Below are positions 61,586 to 64,000 of a stretch of DNA of 64,000 nt, one piece after another (the first letter of the stretch is position 1; the number at the start of each line of letters is the position of its first letter). Location: NCBI GenBank assembly GCA_963782465.1, contig CAWAJR010000003.1:992001-1056000 (forward strand), in the 5' to 3' direction. The notes beneath the pieces were generated by a model. That model worked only from the letters and a program-made list of their open reading frames with translations, was not told the origin of the DNA and searched no databases. This DNA is from JAODBJ01 sp963782465 (GTDB taxonomy: Bacteria; Actinomycetota; Acidimicrobiia; IMCC26256; PALSA-610). Made by a program: the position numbers and the translations under genes.

Positions 61586-62635
61586 GTGCACATCCTCGTC
61601 ACCGGTGGTGCCGGGTTCATCGGCTCTCACGTCGTCGACGAACTCGTCGCGAACGGGCACGAAGTTCGCGTGCTCGACGCGCTCGATGCGCGCGCGCACC
61701 GGTGCCGCCCCGAGTACTGCAACCCGGGCGCCGAATACGTGTGGGCCGATGTCACCGACGGAGAGCAGGTCGCCGGCGCGGTTGCCGGTGTCGACGCGGT
61801 GGCCCATCAAGCAGCGATGGTCGGGCTCGGGGTCGATTTCGGCGATGTTCAGCACTACGTGCACAACAACGACGCCGGTACGGCCACGCTGCTCGGCGCG
61901 TTGCACCGGCGCGACTTCGCCGGTCGTTTCGTACTCGCGAGCAGCATGGTCGTGTACGGCGAGGGACGCTATTCGTGCCCCGAGCACGGCACCGTCGGGC
62001 CGGCGCCGCGCAATCCGGCCGCGCTCGACCGCGGCGACTTCGAGCCTCGCTGCCCACATTGCGCGCACCCGGTCGAACCCGAAGCGGTCGGCGAAGACGC
62101 CGCGCTCGATCCGCGCAACGTCTACGCGGCGACGAAGGTGCACCAGGAGCACCTCTGCCGCGCGTACGCGCGGGAACATCCGGGCACGGCGGTCGCCGCG
62201 CTGCGCTACCACAACGTCTACGGGCCGAGGATGCCGCGCGATACCCCGTACGCCGGTGTTGCGAGCCTGTTCCGCAGCGCGCTCGAGCGCGGCGAGGCAC
62301 CGCGCGTCTTCGAAGACGGGCGGCAGCTGCGCGACTTCGTGCACGTTCGCGACGTCGCGCACGCCAACGTGCTCGCCCTCACCGGCCCGAGCCCGTGCGA
62401 CGGCGCCTTCAACGTCGCGAGTGGCGCGCCCCGAAGCGTCTTCGACCTCGCCGCCGCCCTCGCGTCCGAGTTCGACGGCGGTGCGCTGGTCCCGCGCGTC
62501 GTCGGTGGGTACCGCCTCGGCGACGTGCGCCACGTCTTCGCATCACCCGACCGGGCCCGGCACACGTTCGGCTTCGCCGCGACGACCACGTTCGACGCAG
62601 GCGTGCGCGAGTTCGCCACCGCGGCGCTGCGCTGA
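61586..62635 (+). CDS. NAD-dependent epimerase/dehydratase with Cys4 insertion
   Basis: The 349-residue extended SDR begins HILVTGGAGFIGSHVVDELVANGHEV (GxxGxxG NAD site) and carries the catalytic tyrosine and lysine in RNVYAATK, with Ser in ASSMVVYGEG. An insertion between them (about residues 130-165) has YSCPEH and CPHCAHPV, a four-Cys motif that could bind zinc; similar inserts occur in some rhamnose/talose-type epimerases. It likely converts a nucleotide sugar used by the adjacent transferases. GTG 61586. It diverges from the GT2 cluster. Confidence 0.9.
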   Translation: MHILVTGGAGFIGSHVVDELVANGHEVRVLDALDARAHRCRPEYCNPGAEYVWADVTDGEQVAGAVAGVDAVAHQAAMVGLGVDFGDVQHYVHNNDAGTATLLGALHRRDFAGRFVLASSMVVYGEGRYSCPEHGTVGPAPRNPAALDRGDFEPRCPHCAHPVEPEAVGEDAALDPRNVYAATKVHQEHLCRAYAREHPGTAVAALRYHNVYGPRMPRDTPYAGVASLFRSALERGEAPRVFEDGRQLRDFVHVRDVAHANVLALTGPSPCDGAFNVASGAPRSVFDLAAALASEFDGGALVPRVVGGYRLGDVRHVFASPDRARHTFGFAATTTFDAGVREFATAALR

Positions 62636-62722
62636 CCGGCCGGTCGACGACCGCACGGGTAAGGTCCGCGCCACCGGTGGGTCGCCAGATCGCCGCCTCG
62701 CCGACGAACCGACTGCGGGCCG

Positions 62723-64000
62723 ATGAGCAACGCGCCGATCGCCGACTACGCGCTGCTCTCCGACTGCCACTCGGCCGCGCTCGTGCGGCGCGACGGCTCG
62801 ATCGACTGGTTGTGCTTCCCGCGCTTCGACGGGCCATCGGTGTTCGGTCGCCTCCTCGACGCGAACGGCGGCCACTGGTCGATCGGTCCCGTCGGCGACG
62901 GCGAGCTCACTCGGCGGTACATGCCCGGCACGCTGGTCCTCGAGACCACGCACCGCACCGCCTCCGGCACGGCGGTCGTGCTCGACGCCATGGCCGTCGG
63001 CCGCAACGAACGGGGCCATGAACTCGGCGAGGGCGCGCCCTCGGTCGTGTTACGCCGCGTCGTCGGCGTCAGCGGCGAGGTCGAATTCGAACTGGAGTAC
63101 GCGCCGCGCCCCGAGTACGGCTTGATCTACCCGCTGCTCGACATCGTCGACGGCGGGGTCATGGGCCGCGGCGGCGCCGACCTCCTTGCGTTGTCTTCGA
63201 CCGCGGTTTGCACCATCGACCAGTCGACCGCCCGGAGCCGGTTCGTCGTCGGAGCCGGTCAGGAGCACTGCTTCGCGTTCCACCACCGGATGAGCTCCCA
63301 AGAACCGGCGTCGATCTGGTCACCGGCGGAGGTTCGCGCCCGGCTCGACGACACCGCCGAGGGTTGGCGGACCTGGTCGGACCTGCACCAGGCGTACGAC
63401 GGCCCGTGGCGCGACCTGGTCCACCAGAGCGGGCGGGTCCTCTACGCGCTGACCTACTACCCGACTGGCGCGATCTGTGCCGCGGCGACCACATCGTTAC
63501 CCGAAACCGTCGGCGGCGAACGCAACTGGGATTATCGCTACGCCTGGGTGCGCGACGCGTCGTTCACGCTGCGGGCGTTGTGGGTCGCCGCCTGCCCCGA
63601 CGAAGCGCACCGCTTCTTCGAGTTCATGTCGGCCTGTGCGGCGTCGCAACTGCAGCGCGGGGGCGACCTGCAGATCATGTTCGGGATCGGCGGCGAGCAC
63701 GACCTTTCCGAGCGCACCTTGCCCCATCTCCGCGGATGGCGCGACAGCGCACCGGTACGGGTCGGCAACGGCGCGTGGGGGCAACGCCAGATCGACGTGT
63801 ACGGCGAGTTGCTCGACGCGATGTTCCGCCTCCCGGAACAGCTCGACCGTTTGAGCCCGGCCACGCACCGGTTCCTCGCCGATCTGGCCGATGCCGCGTC
63901 GTCGCGTTGGACCGAGAAGGACCAGGGGATCTGGGAGATCCGGGGCGAGCCGCGCGACTTCCTCTACTCGAAGTTGATGTGCTGGGTCGCGCTCGACCGT
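62723..64000 (+). CDS. glycoside hydrolase family 15 (glucoamylase/trehalase), truncated by window end
   Basis: The 426 codons to the window end show the GH15 pattern: ADYALLSDCHSAALVRRDGSIDWLCFPRFDGPSVFGRLLD, then TTSLPETVGGERNWDYRYAWVRDASFTLRAL with the substrate-binding Arg-Asn-Trp-Asp-Tyr-Arg. The catalytic acid region is in GNGAWGQRQIDVYGELLDAM, and the last part is EKDQGIWEIRGEPRDFLYSKLMCWVALDR. These enzymes hydrolyse alpha-glucosides, often trehalose in actinobacteria. ATG 62723. No signal peptide. Confidence 0.93.
   Translation, partial: MSNAPIADYALLSDCHSAALVRRDGSIDWLCFPRFDGPSVFGRLLDANGGHWSIGPVGDGELTRRYMPGTLVLETTHRTASGTAVVLDAMAVGRNERGHELGEGAPSVVLRRVVGVSGEVEFELEYAPRPEYGLIYPLLDIVDGGVMGRGGADLLALSSTAVCTIDQSTARSRFVVGAGQEHCFAFHHRMSSQEPASIWSPAEVRARLDDTAEGWRTWSDLHQAYDGPWRDLVHQSGRVLYALTYYPTGAICAAATTSLPETVGGERNWDYRYAWVRDASFTLRALWVAACPDEAHRFFEFMSACAASQLQRGGDLQIMFGIGGEHDLSERTLPHLRGWRDSAPVRVGNGAWGQRQIDVYGELLDAMFRLPEQLDRLSPATHRFLADLADAASSRWTEKDQGIWEIRGEPRDFLYSKLMCWVALDR

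Overview
The window is about 64 kb of high-GC DNA. It has frequent GTG and TTG starts, many ATGA, GTGA and TGATG stop/start overlaps, almost no intergenic space, and gene families typical of actinobacteria: HelD, Ku with a stand-alone LigD polymerase, a FadD3-like CoA ligase, DUF222-type HNH remnants and an ECF transporter. I infer a free-living actinobacterium, perhaps near Acidimicrobiia, but no rRNA or other phylogenetic marker is present to settle this. I saw no tRNA, rRNA, CRISPR array, insertion sequence, prophage or integron, and no gene-free stretch longer than about 200 bases.

Layout. Bases 1-7.7 kb hold a partial gene, an isochorismatase-like protein, two coupled tyrosine phosphatases, phosphoglycerate mutase, an alpha/beta hydrolase, a membrane acyltransferase and a FadD3-like CoA ligase. 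Bases 7.7-12.2 kb (minus strand) hold a class III cyclase coupled to a DUF4097 protein, HelD and a serine beta-lactamase-family esterase. Bases 12.3-19.9 kb are one overlapping operon: TetR regulator, a LivH-LivM permease fusion, an MFS-LivF-LivG three-domain fusion, and a membrane-anchored binding protein. Bases 20.6-24.5 kb hold an ECF-type transporter (membrane-ATPase fusion, second ATPase, EcfT) followed by a binding-protein homologue without a signal peptide. Bases 24.6-27.2 kb carry a small four-cysteine protein, Ku, divergent LigD polymerase and a VOC protein. Bases 27-37.4 kb are mixed metabolic genes: GT-C-like membrane protein, GNATs, SDR, thiolase, VIT family, a broken HNH gene, APH-fold kinase, gamma carbonic anhydrase, PhyH dioxygenase and enoyl-CoA hydratase. 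Bases 37.4-41.2 kb hold a MacB/FtsX-type ABC system carrying three apparent frameshifts. Bases 41-56.6 kb include esterases, a transmembrane HTH protein, a DUF480-aldehyde dehydrogenase fusion, an ABC exporter convergent with a MarR regulator, AraC/VOC, and a two-component system. Bases 56.6-61.5 kb are a six-gene overlapping minus-strand cluster (GT2, DUF2064, molybdopterin oxidoreductase, small membrane protein, methyltransferase, GT-C-like protein). An epimerase and a truncated GH15 enzyme follow.

The most unusual content is: (i) three copies of a near-identical 37-41 base palindrome at gene 3' ends, two of which supply the stop codon of the gene they follow; (ii) an MFS transporter fused to both ATPases of a branched-chain amino-acid-type ABC importer; (iii) a DUF480 winged-helix protein fused in frame to an aldehyde dehydrogenase; (iv) an ECF cassette next to a cytoplasmic binding-protein homologue. 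Seven apparent frameshifts in six genes mean either real decay or indel errors in the assembly. Gene breaks here should be checked against reads.
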